Shown: positions 37,520 through 48,951, counted from the first letter of the stretch. The stretch: 64,000 bases of DNA from Alphaproteobacteria bacterium (GCA_030432315.1 JAUIHM010000004.1:1-64000), one strand, 5' to 3'. A program made the numbers and translations. Notes: generated by a model not told the origin, from the letters alone.

Positions 37520-40270
37520 ATGCCTATTTCAGTTGGGATCGATACAGCCGGAACCCGCAGAACTCTGAATGTCAACGGCAGGGAGTATGCCTATTACTCC
37601 ATCGCCGCCGCAGAGGAGGCGGGCCTGGGGCAGTTCGGTTCGCTGCCGGCGTCGCTGAAGGTGGTCCTGGAAAATCTGCTTCGTTTTGAAGATGACAAGA
37701 CGGTGTCGGTCGACGACATCAGGGCGTTTTCGGAATGGGCGGCGCAGGGCGGGCAGAACCCGCGCGAAATCGCCTATCGGCCTGCGCGGGTGCTGATGCA
37801 GGATTTCACCGGGGTTCCGGCGGTGGTCGACCTTGCTGCGATGCGGGATGCGATGGTGTCGCTCGGGGGTGATCCGGAAAAGATCAACCCGCTCAACCCG
37901 GTGGATCTGGTGATCGACCACAGCGTGATGATCGACGAGTTCGGCAATCCGCGCGCGTTCCAGATGAACGTGGACCGGGAATACGAGCGCAACATGGAGC
38001 GCTATACCTTCCTGAAATGGGGGCAGAGCGCGTTTGACAATTTCCGCGTCGTGCCGCCGGGCACCGGCATCTGCCACCAGGTGAACCTGGAGTATCTGTC
38101 GCAGACCGTCTGGACCGACACTGATCAGCAGGGCGTGACGGTGGCCTATCCCGATACGCTGGTTGGCACCGACAGCCACACTACCATGGTCAACGGCCTC
38201 GCGGTGCTTGGCTGGGGCGTGGGCGGAATCGAGGCGGAAGCCGCGATGCTCGGCCAGCCTGTGTCGATGCTGATCCCCGAGGTCGTCGGTTTCAAGCTGA
38301 CCGGAGCTATGGTCGAGGGCACCACGGCGACCGACCTGGTGCTCAAGGTCGTGCAGATGCTGCGCAAGAAGGGTGTGGTCGGCAAGTTCGTCGAGTTCTA
38401 TGGCGAGGGTCTTGACCGTCTGCCGCTGGCGGACCGGGCGACGATCGCCAACATGGCGCCGGAATACGGTGCGACCTGCGGTTTCTTCCCGATTGACGAC
38501 GAGACGCTGCGCTATCTGCGGGTCACCGGTCGCGATGAGGACCGGATCGCCCTCGTCGAAGCCTATGCCCGGGAAAACGGTTTCTGGCGCGGGCCGGACT
38601 ACGATCCGGTTTACACCGACACGCTGCATCTCGACATGGGCGAGATCGTTCCGGCGATTTCCGGACCGAAACGGCCGCAGGATTACGTATCGCTCGACGC
38701 TTCGGCATCGGAATTCCTCAAGGTCGTGTCCCAGTACCGTGGCGTCGACGCGTCCGAGGGCGCGAAGGAAATGGCCGCCGAAGGTCCGGCGCCGGCTGCG
38801 CCCGCCGATCCGCGCAAATCGGTCGCGGTCAAGGGGCAGGATTACAGCCTGCGGGACGGATCGGTGGTGATCGCCTCGATCACCTCGTGCACCAATACCT
38901 CGAACCCCTATGTGATGATCGGCGCGGGGCTTGTCGCCCGCAAGGCGCGGGCGCTGGGGCTGAACCGCAAGCCGTGGGTCAAGACCTCGCTGGCTCCGGG
39001 CTCTCAGGTGGTTTCGGAATATCTGGAGGCCGCCGGTCTGCAGGAAGATCTCGACGCGGTGGGCTTCAACCTGGTCGGATACGGCTGCACCACCTGTATC
39101 GGCAACTCGGGACCGATTGCCCCCGAACTCAGTGCGGCGATCGCCGAGGGTGAGCTGATGGCAACGTCGGTTCTCTCGGGCAACCGCAATTTCGAGGGCC
39201 GGATCAGCCCCGACGTGCGGGCGAACTATCTCGCCTCGCCGCCGCTGGTCGTCGCCTATGCGCTGGCCGGCGACATGAACATCGACCTGACCACCGAGCC
39301 GCTCGGGCAGGGCAGTGACGGTCAGGACGTCTATCTGAAGGATGTCTGGCCGACGACCCAGGAGATCGCGGACCTGGTCGAAAAGACCGTGACCCGCGAG
39401 GCGTTCCAGTCGAAATATGCCGACGTATTCAAGGGCGACGAGAAATGGCAGGGCGTCGAGACCACCGACAGCCTGACCTACGACTGGCCGCCGACCTCGA
39501 CCTATGTGCAGAACCCGCCGTATTTCCAGGGGATGGGCAAGGACGCCGGTGTGATTTCTGACATCAAGGACGCCAAGATACTGGCGCTGCTTGGGGACAT
39601 GATCACCACCGACCACATTTCGCCCGCAGGCTCGTTCAAGGAAACCACACCGGCCGGCAAATATCTGATCGAACGCCAGGTGGAGCCGCGTCAGTTCAAC
39701 TCCTACGGCTCGCGCCGGGGCAACCATGAGATCATGATGCGCGGCACCTTTGCCAACATCCGGATCAAAAACGAGATGCTGGACGGGGTAGAGGGCGGTT
39801 ACACCAAAGGCCCGGACGGCGCGCAGACCTCGATCTTCGATGCGGCAATGGCATACCAGGAACAGGGCACGCCTCTGGTTATTTTCGGCGGCGAGCAGTA
39901 TGGCGCGGGGTCTTCGCGGGACTGGGCGGCGAAAGGTACCGCGCTGCTGGGCGTCAAGGCGGTGATCGCCGAGAACTTCGAGCGTATCCACCGCTCCAAC
40001 CTGGTTGGCATGGGTGTGATCCCGTTTGAGTTCACCGGCGGCGATACGCGCAAGTCGCTGAAGCTGACCGGTGACGAGACGGTGTCGATTTCAGGTCTGG
40101 CCGGCGGGGTGAAGCCGCTGGCCGAGGTTCCGGCCACCATCACATATGCGGATGGATCGGTTAAGGAGATCACCCTCAAATGCCGGATCGATACGGCTGT
40201 CGAGATTGAGTATGTGGAGAACGGCGGGGTGCTGCATTACGTTCTGCGCAACCTCGCCCGCTCGGCCTGA
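37520..40270 (+). CDS. acnA: aconitate hydratase AcnA
   Basis: 916 aa; DLVIDHSVMIDEFG, VGTDSHTTMVNGLAVLGWGVGGIEAEA, ITSCTNTSNP, GYGCTTCIGNSGP. Confidence 0.98.
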   Translation: MPISVGIDTAGTRRTLNVNGREYAYYSIAAAEEAGLGQFGSLPASLKVVLENLLRFEDDKTVSVDDIRAFSEWAAQGGQNPREIAYRPARVLMQDFTGVPAVVDLAAMRDAMVSLGGDPEKINPLNPVDLVIDHSVMIDEFGNPRAFQMNVDREYERNMERYTFLKWGQSAFDNFRVVPPGTGICHQVNLEYLSQTVWTDTDQQGVTVAYPDTLVGTDSHTTMVNGLAVLGWGVGGIEAEAAMLGQPVSMLIPEVVGFKLTGAMVEGTTATDLVLKVVQMLRKKGVVGKFVEFYGEGLDRLPLADRATIANMAPEYGATCGFFPIDDETLRYLRVTGRDEDRIALVEAYARENGFWRGPDYDPVYTDTLHLDMGEIVPAISGPKRPQDYVSLDASASEFLKVVSQYRGVDASEGAKEMAAEGPAPAAPADPRKSVAVKGQDYSLRDGSVVIASITSCTNTSNPYVMIGAGLVARKARALGLNRKPWVKTSLAPGSQVVSEYLEAAGLQEDLDAVGFNLVGYGCTTCIGNSGPIAPELSAAIAEGELMATSVLSGNRNFEGRISPDVRANYLASPPLVVAYALAGDMNIDLTTEPLGQGSDGQDVYLKDVWPTTQEIADLVEKTVTREAFQSKYADVFKGDEKWQGVETTDSLTYDWPPTSTYVQNPPYFQGMGKDAGVISDIKDAKILALLGDMITTDHISPAGSFKETTPAGKYLIERQVEPRQFNSYGSRRGNHEIMMRGTFANIRIKNEMLDGVEGGYTKGPDGAQTSIFDAAMAYQEQGTPLVIFGGEQYGAGSSRDWAAKGTALLGVKAVIAENFERIHRSNLVGMGVIPFEFTGGDTRKSLKLTGDETVSISGLAGGVKPLAEVPATITYADGSVKEITLKCRIDTAVEIEYVENGGVLHYVLRNLARSA

Positions 40271-40285
40271 TGTCTGTCAGACCAT

Positions 40286-40308
40286 GACCGCTTCAGGTTG
40301 AAGCGGTC
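40286..40308 (+). other. stem-loop downstream of acnA
   Basis: GACCGCTTCA-GGT-TGAAGCGGTC, perfect 10-bp stem. Confidence 0.6.
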
Positions 40309-40321
40309 CCTGTTTCAGAGC

Positions 40322-40357
40322 AGTCCCGTCCTGGGGTCAGGGCGGGACTTCTTGCTT
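40322..40357 (+). terminator. putative intrinsic terminator downstream of acnA
   Basis: AGTCCCGTCCTG-GGGT-CAGGGCGGGACT followed by TCTTGCTT. Confidence 0.65.
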
Positions 40358-40534
40358 GGGCTGCCGTCGTTTCCGTGACATGCCGGGGCAGGGCAGAGCG
40401 CGGTCAGATTTCTCGGTCTCCGTGCGCACAACGCCATTGTCGGCATCGTCCGAGTGCAGGGGACGGGCGAAAAAGGCTCCCGCAGTCAAAATGCAAAATT
40501 GCCGTACCGGCTTCAGGTCTTATATAAAGACTGC

Positions 40535-42049
40535 ATGAGATGCATTTTTATCCTGTTTGACAGTCTGAACCGTGCCGCACTGCCGGCGTATGGCGGCACC
40601 ATGCTGCCGAATTTCGCCCGACTCGCGGCGCGCGGCACGGTTTTTGAGAACCATTATGTCGGCAGCATGCCCTGCATGCCCGCCCGTCGCGACATGATGA
40701 CCGGCAAACTCAATTTTCTGCATCGGGGGTGGGGGCCGCTCGAACCGTTCGATCTGTCGTTCCCGGACCTGCTTCGGGACTCCGGGATCTATTCGCACCT
40801 GATTACCGACCATTACCATTATTTCGAGGATGGCGGCTTCGGGTATCACGGCCGATACGACAGCTGGGATTTCATTCGGGGGCAGGAAAAGGACAAATGG
40901 CGCCCGACCATCGCTCCGGGACTCGACGACTGGCAGCAACGGTTTGATCCGTCGCAGCGCGATCATACCACCGATCCGAACGGGAAAGCCGCCTATTACG
41001 CCAGCCACCGTCATCTCAGCGAAACCGGAGGGTTCCCGCTTACCCGGTGCTTTGATGCGGCAATTGATTTTGTTGGCGCCCATGCCGAAACGGACAACTG
41101 GTTTCTCCAGCTCGAATGTTTCGATCCGCATGAGCCGTTCTTTTTGGGGGATGAAGAGCCGGCGGAGGCCGGGGAAGCGGCGATTTTCGACTGGCCGGCC
41201 TATGGTCGGAACACGCTTGAACCGGACAGGCTGGATCAGTTGCGCAGCCGTTATCGCACTCTGGTCGAGCGCTGTGACCGCGAACTGGGGCGGCTGCTTG
41301 ATGAACTTGATGAACGCGGCCTCTGGGACGACACGGTGGTAATCCTGACGACCGACCATGGCCTGATGCTGGGCGAGAAGGAATTCCTCGGCAAGAACCG
41401 GCCTCCCTTCTACAACGAGGTGGCGCACATCCCGCTGATTGTCGCCGCTCCCGAATCTGTCGCACCGGCCATGCCGCGTGTTCCCGCGCTGACCCAGACA
41501 ATCGACCTGATGCCGACGTTCCTCGATGTCTTCGGCTGTCCGGCACAGCCCGACATTGCCGGGCGTTCGCTGCTGCCGCTTCTCAGGGCAGAAGTGAAGA
41601 GTATCCACGACGGCATTCTCTACGGGCAGTTTGGCGCGGCCCTCAATTACACCGACGGGATCACGACCTGCTTTCGCTATCCGCGCGCGGATGCAGGTGA
41701 CCTCAACCAGTACACCCTCATGCCGACCCACATGCGCAGCCATTTTGAACGGCTGGAATTCGAAGGTGCGGAAACGGTTGCGGACATGCCCTATTCCCGC
41801 GGCTTTCCTGTCTGGCGCCTGCCGATGAAAGCCGACGCGAGGGCCAACATGATTGGACGCTATCCGCTCCTCGACGCCAGCGACGCGCTGTTCGACCTTT
41901 CCTCCGACCCCGGTCAGACGAATCCGCTGAACGACGCGGCCCGCAGCGAGGCCTGTTACCGGCGGATGGCGGAGTTGCTGGAGCAGCACGAGGCGCCGGC
42001 GGAAATCTTCGCCCGCTTTGGTTTGGACGGAATTTTGGACGGGGCGTGA
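40535..42049 (+). CDS. sulfatase family hydrolase
   Basis: Active-site CMPARRDMMTGK (C-x-P-x-R formylglycine motif); VILTTDHGLMLGEKEFLGK; ATG at 40535. Confidence 0.88.
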   Translation: MRCIFILFDSLNRAALPAYGGTMLPNFARLAARGTVFENHYVGSMPCMPARRDMMTGKLNFLHRGWGPLEPFDLSFPDLLRDSGIYSHLITDHYHYFEDGGFGYHGRYDSWDFIRGQEKDKWRPTIAPGLDDWQQRFDPSQRDHTTDPNGKAAYYASHRHLSETGGFPLTRCFDAAIDFVGAHAETDNWFLQLECFDPHEPFFLGDEEPAEAGEAAIFDWPAYGRNTLEPDRLDQLRSRYRTLVERCDRELGRLLDELDERGLWDDTVVILTTDHGLMLGEKEFLGKNRPPFYNEVAHIPLIVAAPESVAPAMPRVPALTQTIDLMPTFLDVFGCPAQPDIAGRSLLPLLRAEVKSIHDGILYGQFGAALNYTDGITTCFRYPRADAGDLNQYTLMPTHMRSHFERLEFEGAETVADMPYSRGFPVWRLPMKADARANMIGRYPLLDASDALFDLSSDPGQTNPLNDAARSEACYRRMAELLEQHEAPAEIFARFGLDGILDGA

Positions 42050-42075
42050 GACCGGACCTTCGGAGCGCGCAGGGC

Positions 42076-43104
42076 TTAGTAGATCAGTCCGATCCAGCCC
42101 GCCGCGAGCAGGAGCGGAAACAGCATGCGGGAGGCAATGTCGATCTGCCGGGCCAGGCGGTCGCGGCCTGATCCGGCGAGCAGTCCGGTGGTCAGTGCCT
42201 CGACCATCGACAGGAACACCAGGGCCAGCGCCCAGATCAGCATCTTGTCGAGAATGGTGAGGTAGCTGAGATCGGGAAGTTTGGTCGAGATCGACAGGGT
42301 GAAAGCGATTGTGGTCAGCATTGCGGTCGCTCCGAGACCGATCTGAAACTCCAGTTTTCCCACGGGCACCCAGAAGACAATCCAGGACATGGCGACCACC
42401 AGCAGCAACGGCAGGAAGACCCGGTAGATGTAATAGACCGGAATGCGGTCGGCGTTGATCGTCAGGGTCATGATGCTCAGATCCCGGCCCAGCATCTCCG
42501 CCATGGCAACGCGTTCGTCGAGCCCGATGCCGGTGACGTCCCAGCCTTCGATGTTGAGGCGCGGTGAGAGGTGCGAACCGGTTTCATCCGGGATCAGCCG
42601 CAGTTCCTCGCTGGAGCGGTTGGGGACGACAAACTCCAGATTGAAAGCCTGGGTGTCGAATGGAAAGCGGTGCAGTTCGTGGTAGGTTGAAATCATTCCC
42701 GTGTAGCGCTGGACGTAGGTGACCGCGCCGTCGTCCCCGATTACCACCTGTTCGCGCGCCTGCTGGTAGGTGGTGCGCAGCTGCGAGGAATTGACCAGGG
42801 TCAGTTGTGGAAACCAGACGTCGGTGACGGCAAAGCGGCAGCCGGGGAAGCCGGCAAGGCGCGGGTCACGCCAGGTCATGGTCAGCCGGATGTCGGTGTC
42901 GATCTGCTGGTCCGCGTCATCGACACCAAGAACGTCGAGCACCAGAAACGACATGGTGACCTCGGTGGGGGTTCCTTCGGGATCGGGGCGCTCGCCGGTC
43001 TGCAGGTCCGGCAGGTCGCACAGTTCTTCGGCGGCTGCGATCCCGGTCAGAAGGCAGGAGGCGCCCAGCACCGCCAGCAGGCGGCATGCCCGTTTGATCC
43101 ACAT
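42076..43104 (-). CDS. prokaryotic pentameric ligand-gated ion channel (Cys-loop receptor family) homologue
   Basis: Signal peptide, beta-rich N-domain, FPFDTQ loop, YYIYRVFLPLLLVVAMSWIVFWV TM1, EFQIGLGATAMLTTIAFTLSISTKLP TM2, SYLTILDKMLIWALALVFLSMVEALTT TM3, C-terminal TM4. Confidence 0.85.
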   Translation of the reverse strand: MWIKRACRLLAVLGASCLLTGIAAAEELCDLPDLQTGERPDPEGTPTEVTMSFLVLDVLGVDDADQQIDTDIRLTMTWRDPRLAGFPGCRFAVTDVWFPQLTLVNSSQLRTTYQQAREQVVIGDDGAVTYVQRYTGMISTYHELHRFPFDTQAFNLEFVVPNRSSEELRLIPDETGSHLSPRLNIEGWDVTGIGLDERVAMAEMLGRDLSIMTLTINADRIPVYYIYRVFLPLLLVVAMSWIVFWVPVGKLEFQIGLGATAMLTTIAFTLSISTKLPDLSYLTILDKMLIWALALVFLSMVEALTTGLLAGSGRDRLARQIDIASRMLFPLLLAAGWIGLIY

Positions 43105-43402
43105 TCCGACTCACCCCCCGGCCAGATCCTTGACGGATCACTCTACAGCGTTTTGGAAACCACCGTATCGCCTTTCGCGCCATTGCGCTGCCGGGACGGT
43201 GCCGTGGCACCGGGCACCGGCGGACGCATGGGGGGGGGCCTCTGCGGAATCGTGGGGAAATCGACGCCTCCGGATTGCACCCGCGGACGCTGTTGTGCCG
43301 CTGCAACGCAGTGGTTTTCGTCACATCTGATCGCGAAGGCTTGACTGGTATGCGGGCTGGACTTGGGGGTAGGTGTGATGCAGGGAACTCAAGGAAGCCG
43401 GA

Positions 43403-44107
43403 ATGCCTGTCGTACTGCTGTTGGTGCTCGGAATGATTTTCGCCGTTTTGCCGGAGGCGACCAGGGCACAGCAGAACGTGGTTCTGATGGAACTTTTCAC
43501 CAGCCAGGGATGTTCCTCCTGTCCGCCCGCCGATGAGCTGCTGCCGGAGTTCGCGGCACTGCCGGGAGTGGTGGCGCTGGCGCTGCATGTCGACTACTGG
43601 GACTATCTCGGCTGGAAGGACACGTTCGGTCAGGCCAAGTTCACCAAACGGCAGCGGGGCTATTCCAAGGCGATGCGGCACCGGTCGATCTATACGCCGC
43701 AGATGATCGTCCAGGGGGAAACCGCGCTGGTCGGGCACAAGGGGCAGAAGATACTCGACAGCGTTCGGCAGCACCAGGCGCGGCCGCCGAAGGTGGCGCT
43801 GAACGTGGCGCGGACCGATGGCAGGCTGGATATCGACGTTTCGTCGCCGGCGCGTCTCAAAGGCCCGCTCGACATTCACGTGGTGCGCTACGTGCCCTCG
43901 CATGAGGTACTGATCCGTGGTGGCGAGAATGCGGGCAGGACCATCAATTACACCAACATCGTCACCGACTGGACCACCGTTGCGAGTTGGGACGGTATTG
44001 AGCCGGCGACGTTCAGCGTTGACGGCTATGGCGAGGAGGGGCCGCTGGTGGTGATCGTGCAGGAACGCGCCACCGGGCCGGTGATGGCAGCGGCGGCGTT
44101 CCGGTGA
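43403..44107 (+). CDS. DUF1223 secreted thioredoxin-like protein
   Basis: VVLMELFTSQGCSSCPPADELLPEFAALPGVVALALHVDYWDYLGWKDTF. Confidence 0.9.
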   Translation: MPVVLLLVLGMIFAVLPEATRAQQNVVLMELFTSQGCSSCPPADELLPEFAALPGVVALALHVDYWDYLGWKDTFGQAKFTKRQRGYSKAMRHRSIYTPQMIVQGETALVGHKGQKILDSVRQHQARPPKVALNVARTDGRLDIDVSSPARLKGPLDIHVVRYVPSHEVLIRGGENAGRTINYTNIVTDWTTVASWDGIEPATFSVDGYGEEGPLVVIVQERATGPVMAAAAFR

Positions 44108-44124
44108 TCTGCCGCTGAGACGGA

Positions 44125-45018
44125 TCAGGCGCTGAAGCCGGGAAGCTGTTTCTCCCAGCGCCGGTGCAGCCAGTAATACTGTCCGGGATGGGCACGGATG
44201 CGGCTGGCGAGGCTGTCGTTGACCGCTTCCATCATCTGCGCTGAGGTGCTGTGGGCAATCGGCGGTTCCACCGCCAGGGTGACGTGTTCGCGGTCGGCGT
44301 CGCGGATACCATAGGCCGGGATCAGTGGCACGCCGAACTTGAGCGCCAGATCGGCGGCAACAAACGATGTCGGGGCCGGCTGGCCGACGAAATCGATCCG
44401 GCGGGCGCGTTTTTCATACTGGTCAGTGAGGATGGCAACAAAATTGCCGCGTCCGAGGTGGCTGACGAGGCTGCGGAAGCCGCGGCGGCTTTTCGGGAAA
44501 ATCGGCGTGCCGCCGTATTCGAGGTTTGCAAGGTAGCGGGCGTTGATCGCAGGATTGTCGGTGGGACGGTAGATTGCGCCGCAGTTGATGTCTTCGGATT
44601 TAAGCCAGGCGCGGACCGCTTCCCACTGGCCGAAATGACCGGTGACGAGAACCGCGCCGGTTCCCTCGCGTGCCGCCGTCCGAACCGCATCGACGCCGGG
44701 ACCGGACGGCGCGGACCAGGCGCCGTGGCCGTGGAAGGCCGCGTTGTTCAGGATCTCAAAGAATGTCCGGCCGAAGGTGTCGCCAACCTCGCGGGCGACC
44801 TCCCGGCGCTCGGCGTCCGAGAGGTCGGGCAGCACATGCAGAAGATTGCCGTTCACGCGCCGCATCAACCGGGGCAGGCGGGTCACGGCGGCGCGGCCGA
44901 GGGCGCCGGCAAGGGCCAGACGGCCACGGTAGGGAAGCAGATTCATGCCGCCGATCAGCGTGTTGAGCGCGGCGGCACCGGCCCGGTCGAGTTTTGGGTT
45001 GCGGTTTTTCCGGCTCAT
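44125..45018 (-). CDS. lysophospholipid/lipid A acyltransferase (LpxL/HtrB family)
   Basis: GTGAVLVTGHFGQWEAVRAWL (HX4-type motif) ... PGQYYWLHRRWEKQLPGFSA; start MSRKNRNPK at 45018. Confidence 0.85.
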   Translation of the reverse strand: MSRKNRNPKLDRAGAAALNTLIGGMNLLPYRGRLALAGALGRAAVTRLPRLMRRVNGNLLHVLPDLSDAERREVAREVGDTFGRTFFEILNNAAFHGHGAWSAPSGPGVDAVRTAAREGTGAVLVTGHFGQWEAVRAWLKSEDINCGAIYRPTDNPAINARYLANLEYGGTPIFPKSRRGFRSLVSHLGRGNFVAILTDQYEKRARRIDFVGQPAPTSFVAADLALKFGVPLIPAYGIRDADREHVTLAVEPPIAHSTSAQMMEAVNDSLASRIRAHPGQYYWLHRRWEKQLPGFSA

Positions 45019-45118
45019 GGCGCGCGGGCCTTCCGTTTTCCGGCCTCGGCGGCGGAGGTGAACCCGGCGCCGAAGGGTCGAATTCACCGGTCACCAGGCG
45101 CCGGGCCCGGAGGGAACG

Positions 45119-45691
45119 TCAGTTCTTGACGGGGTTGATCAGCATCACCATCTGCCGGCCTTCGAGTCGGGGGATGGATTCGATCTTGCCGTATTCCTCG
45201 ACGTCGGTCGCGACACGTTCGAGCAGCTTGCGGCCGAGGTCTGCATGGGCCATTTCGCGGCCGCGGAAGCGCAAGGTCACCTTCACCTTGTCGCCGCCTT
45301 CGAGAAACTTGAACACGGAGCGCATCTTGACGTCGTAGTCATGGGTGTCGGTGTTTGGCCGAAACTTGATTTCCTTGACCTCGATCGTCTTCTGCTTCTT
45401 GCGCGCCTCGGATTCCTTTTTCTGCTGTTCGTACTTGAACTTGCCGAAATCCATGATCTTCGCAACCGGCGGATTGGCGTTTGGAGAAATCTCGACGAGG
45501 TCCAGACCGGCCTCGGCGGCCATGATCATGGCCTGGTCGGGCGTAACGACGCCGACGTTCTCCCCCTCCGCACCGATCAGCCGAATTTCACTTGAACGAA
45601 TGCGATCGTTGACCCTTGGGCCGGTTTCGCGGGTGGGCGGTGCATTGTGTGGTCTGCGGGCTATGGCCGAAACATCCTTATGATTGTTCAT
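45119..45691 (-). CDS. infC: translation initiation factor IF-3
   Basis: [69 protein letters not shown] 45691 or a possible ATA start at 45664. Confidence 0.96.
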   Translation of the reverse strand: MNNHKDVSAIARRPHNAPPTRETGPRVNDRIRSSEIRLIGAEGENVGVVTPDQAMIMAAEAGLDLVEISPNANPPVAKIMDFGKFKYEQQKKESEARKKQKTIEVKEIKFRPNTDTHDYDVKMRSVFKFLEGGDKVKVTLRFRGREMAHADLGRKLLERVATDVEEYGKIESIPRLEGRQMVMLINPVKN

Positions 45692-45697
45692 CCGATC

Positions 45698-45722
45698 AAA
45701 AAACCGGAGCAGTGCCCCGGTT
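45698..45722 (-). terminator. terminator-like hairpin immediately upstream of infC
   Basis: Minus strand AACCGGGGC-ACT-GCTCCGGTT followed by T-tract, 6 nt before ATG 45691. Confidence 0.6.
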
Positions 45723-45919
45723 GTGCCAAGGCATATAGTGCAAAAACCCGCAGAAGTGAAGCCGTCACGGCTGTGTGGCCTGCAAAATAGGCCCGGCGGA
45801 CCCCGTGAGCCGGCGGATCGTGGCGCATTGCCACCATCGCCGGGGCCGCGGCGCACCGCATGTCGGTTGTTTTCAGCTCCGGCGGTTGGGTGCCGGGTAC
45901 CGCCGGACTGCGCGGCCGG

Positions 45920-47643
<1,724 letters not shown>

Positions 47644-47648
47644 GCCGA

Positions 47649-48080
47649 ATGCCCGTACCTTTTCACATGGCGTTTCCCGTACGCGATCTTGACGAGACGC
47701 GGGCGTTTTACGGCGGCGTTCTCGGCTGCGCCATTGGGCGCGATGCGCCGACCTGGCAGGATTTTGATTTCTTCGGTCATCAGCTCAGCGCCCATGTGAC
47801 CGAATCGGTCCGGGATGGCAGCGGCCAGGTCGACGGGCAGAACGTGCCGATCCCCCATTTCGGCGCAGTGCTGTCGATGAACGAGTGGGTGGCCCTGTCA
47901 GACCGGATCCGGGCGGCGGAAGTGCCGTTTCTGCTTGAGCCGCAGATCCGGTTTCCGGGCCAGCCCGGCCAGCAGGGGACGTTTTTCGTCCTCGATCCGT
48001 CCGGAAATGCCCTTGAGTTCAAGGGATACGGTGACATGCAGGGGCTGTTCGCGCACAACACCGGCATGATGCCGGAATGA
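47649..48080 (+). CDS. VOC family (glyoxalase-like) protein
   Basis: PFHMAFPVRDLDETRAFYGGVLGCAIGRD ... FVLDPSGNALEFKGYGD; ATG at 47649. Confidence 0.85.
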   Translation: MPVPFHMAFPVRDLDETRAFYGGVLGCAIGRDAPTWQDFDFFGHQLSAHVTESVRDGSGQVDGQNVPIPHFGAVLSMNEWVALSDRIRAAEVPFLLEPQIRFPGQPGQQGTFFVLDPSGNALEFKGYGDMQGLFAHNTGMMPE

Positions 48081-48352
48081 CGCGGACCGGCGACGCCGAT
48101 ACGGCGTCCGTACAGCGGCTGAAACGCAACCGGATCCGCAGCTGGCGGCGTGGCACCAAGGAAATGGACCTGATCCTCGGGCCCTATGCCGACGGCGCGC
48201 TGGCGGATCTTGCGGCGGCGGATCTGGACGCCTACGAGTCGCTGCTCAACGAGAACGATCAGGATCTGTACCGCTGGTACAGCCGTCAGGCAGAGGCGCC
48301 TGAGCGGCATGCGCGGGCGCTTGACCTGATCCGGAGCTACCACGGGTTTTGA
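48077..48352 (+). CDS. sdhE: FAD assembly factor SdhE (succinate dehydrogenase assembly factor)
   Basis: RLKRNRIRSWRRGTKEMDLILGPYADGALADL...LLNENDQDLYRWYS; RRGTKEMD corresponds to the SdhE RGxxE motif. Confidence 0.9.
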   Translation: MTRTGDADTASVQRLKRNRIRSWRRGTKEMDLILGPYADGALADLAAADLDAYESLLNENDQDLYRWYSRQAEAPERHARALDLIRSYHGF

Positions 48353-48441
48353 GGTGCGCCGAATTGGCGGCGATTTCTTAACGACTTGTAGAAGTTTATC
48401 CGGGAATGTCGTGGCGAGTACCGATTGTCCGGAGAAAAATC

Positions 48442-48951
48442 ATGAGTATGCATGCCGAGGTGGCGCGCGTTGAGGAGACCTCACCCAGTGAGGACTTTCT
48501 CGTCGAATATCTTGACACCCTCTCCATGGTTGAGCGGCTGCATCGGCTGCTTCTCGACGTCATCAAGGATGAGTTCGAACGACTTGGAATCATTGACATC
48601 AATGCCGTTCAGGCCCTGCTGCTGTTCAACATTGGCGAAAACGAGGTCACGGCCGGGGAACTGAAGACCCGTGGATATTACCAGGGGTCGAACGTGTCCT
48701 ACAACCTGAAGAAGCTGGTCGAATACGGCTACATGCACCACCAGAAATGTGCCGTGGACCGGCGCGCAGTGCGGGTGCGGCTGACCGAAAAGGGTCAGAA
48801 CGTGCGCAAGATCGTTGCCGACCTGTTCCAGCGCCACGCCCAGGGGATCATGAGCCGCGAAGTCACCGGCGACGTGGAACTGGCCGACATCAATGCCAGC
48901 CTGCGTCGGATGGAGCGTTACTGGACCGATCAGATCCGCTACATTTACTAA
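48442..48951 (+). CDS. MarR-family winged-helix transcriptional regulator (LdtR-like)
   Basis: FERLGIIDINAVQALLLFNIGENEVTAGELKTRGYYQGSNVSYNLKKLVEYGYMHHQKCAVDRRAVRVRLTEKG. Confidence 0.85.
   Translation: MSMHAEVARVEETSPSEDFLVEYLDTLSMVERLHRLLLDVIKDEFERLGIIDINAVQALLLFNIGENEVTAGELKTRGYYQGSNVSYNLKKLVEYGYMHHQKCAVDRRAVRVRLTEKGQNVRKIVADLFQRHAQGIMSREVTGDVELADINASLRRMERYWTDQIRYIY

Noticed and set aside
37529-39991. 820-aa minus-strand ORF opposite acnA
   Set aside because: Antisense shadow ORF; no domain
43230-43238. Run of nine G residues upstream of the DUF1223 gene
   Set aside because: Could be a slippage tract, but not placed relative to a promoter or coding frame in a way that suggests phase variation
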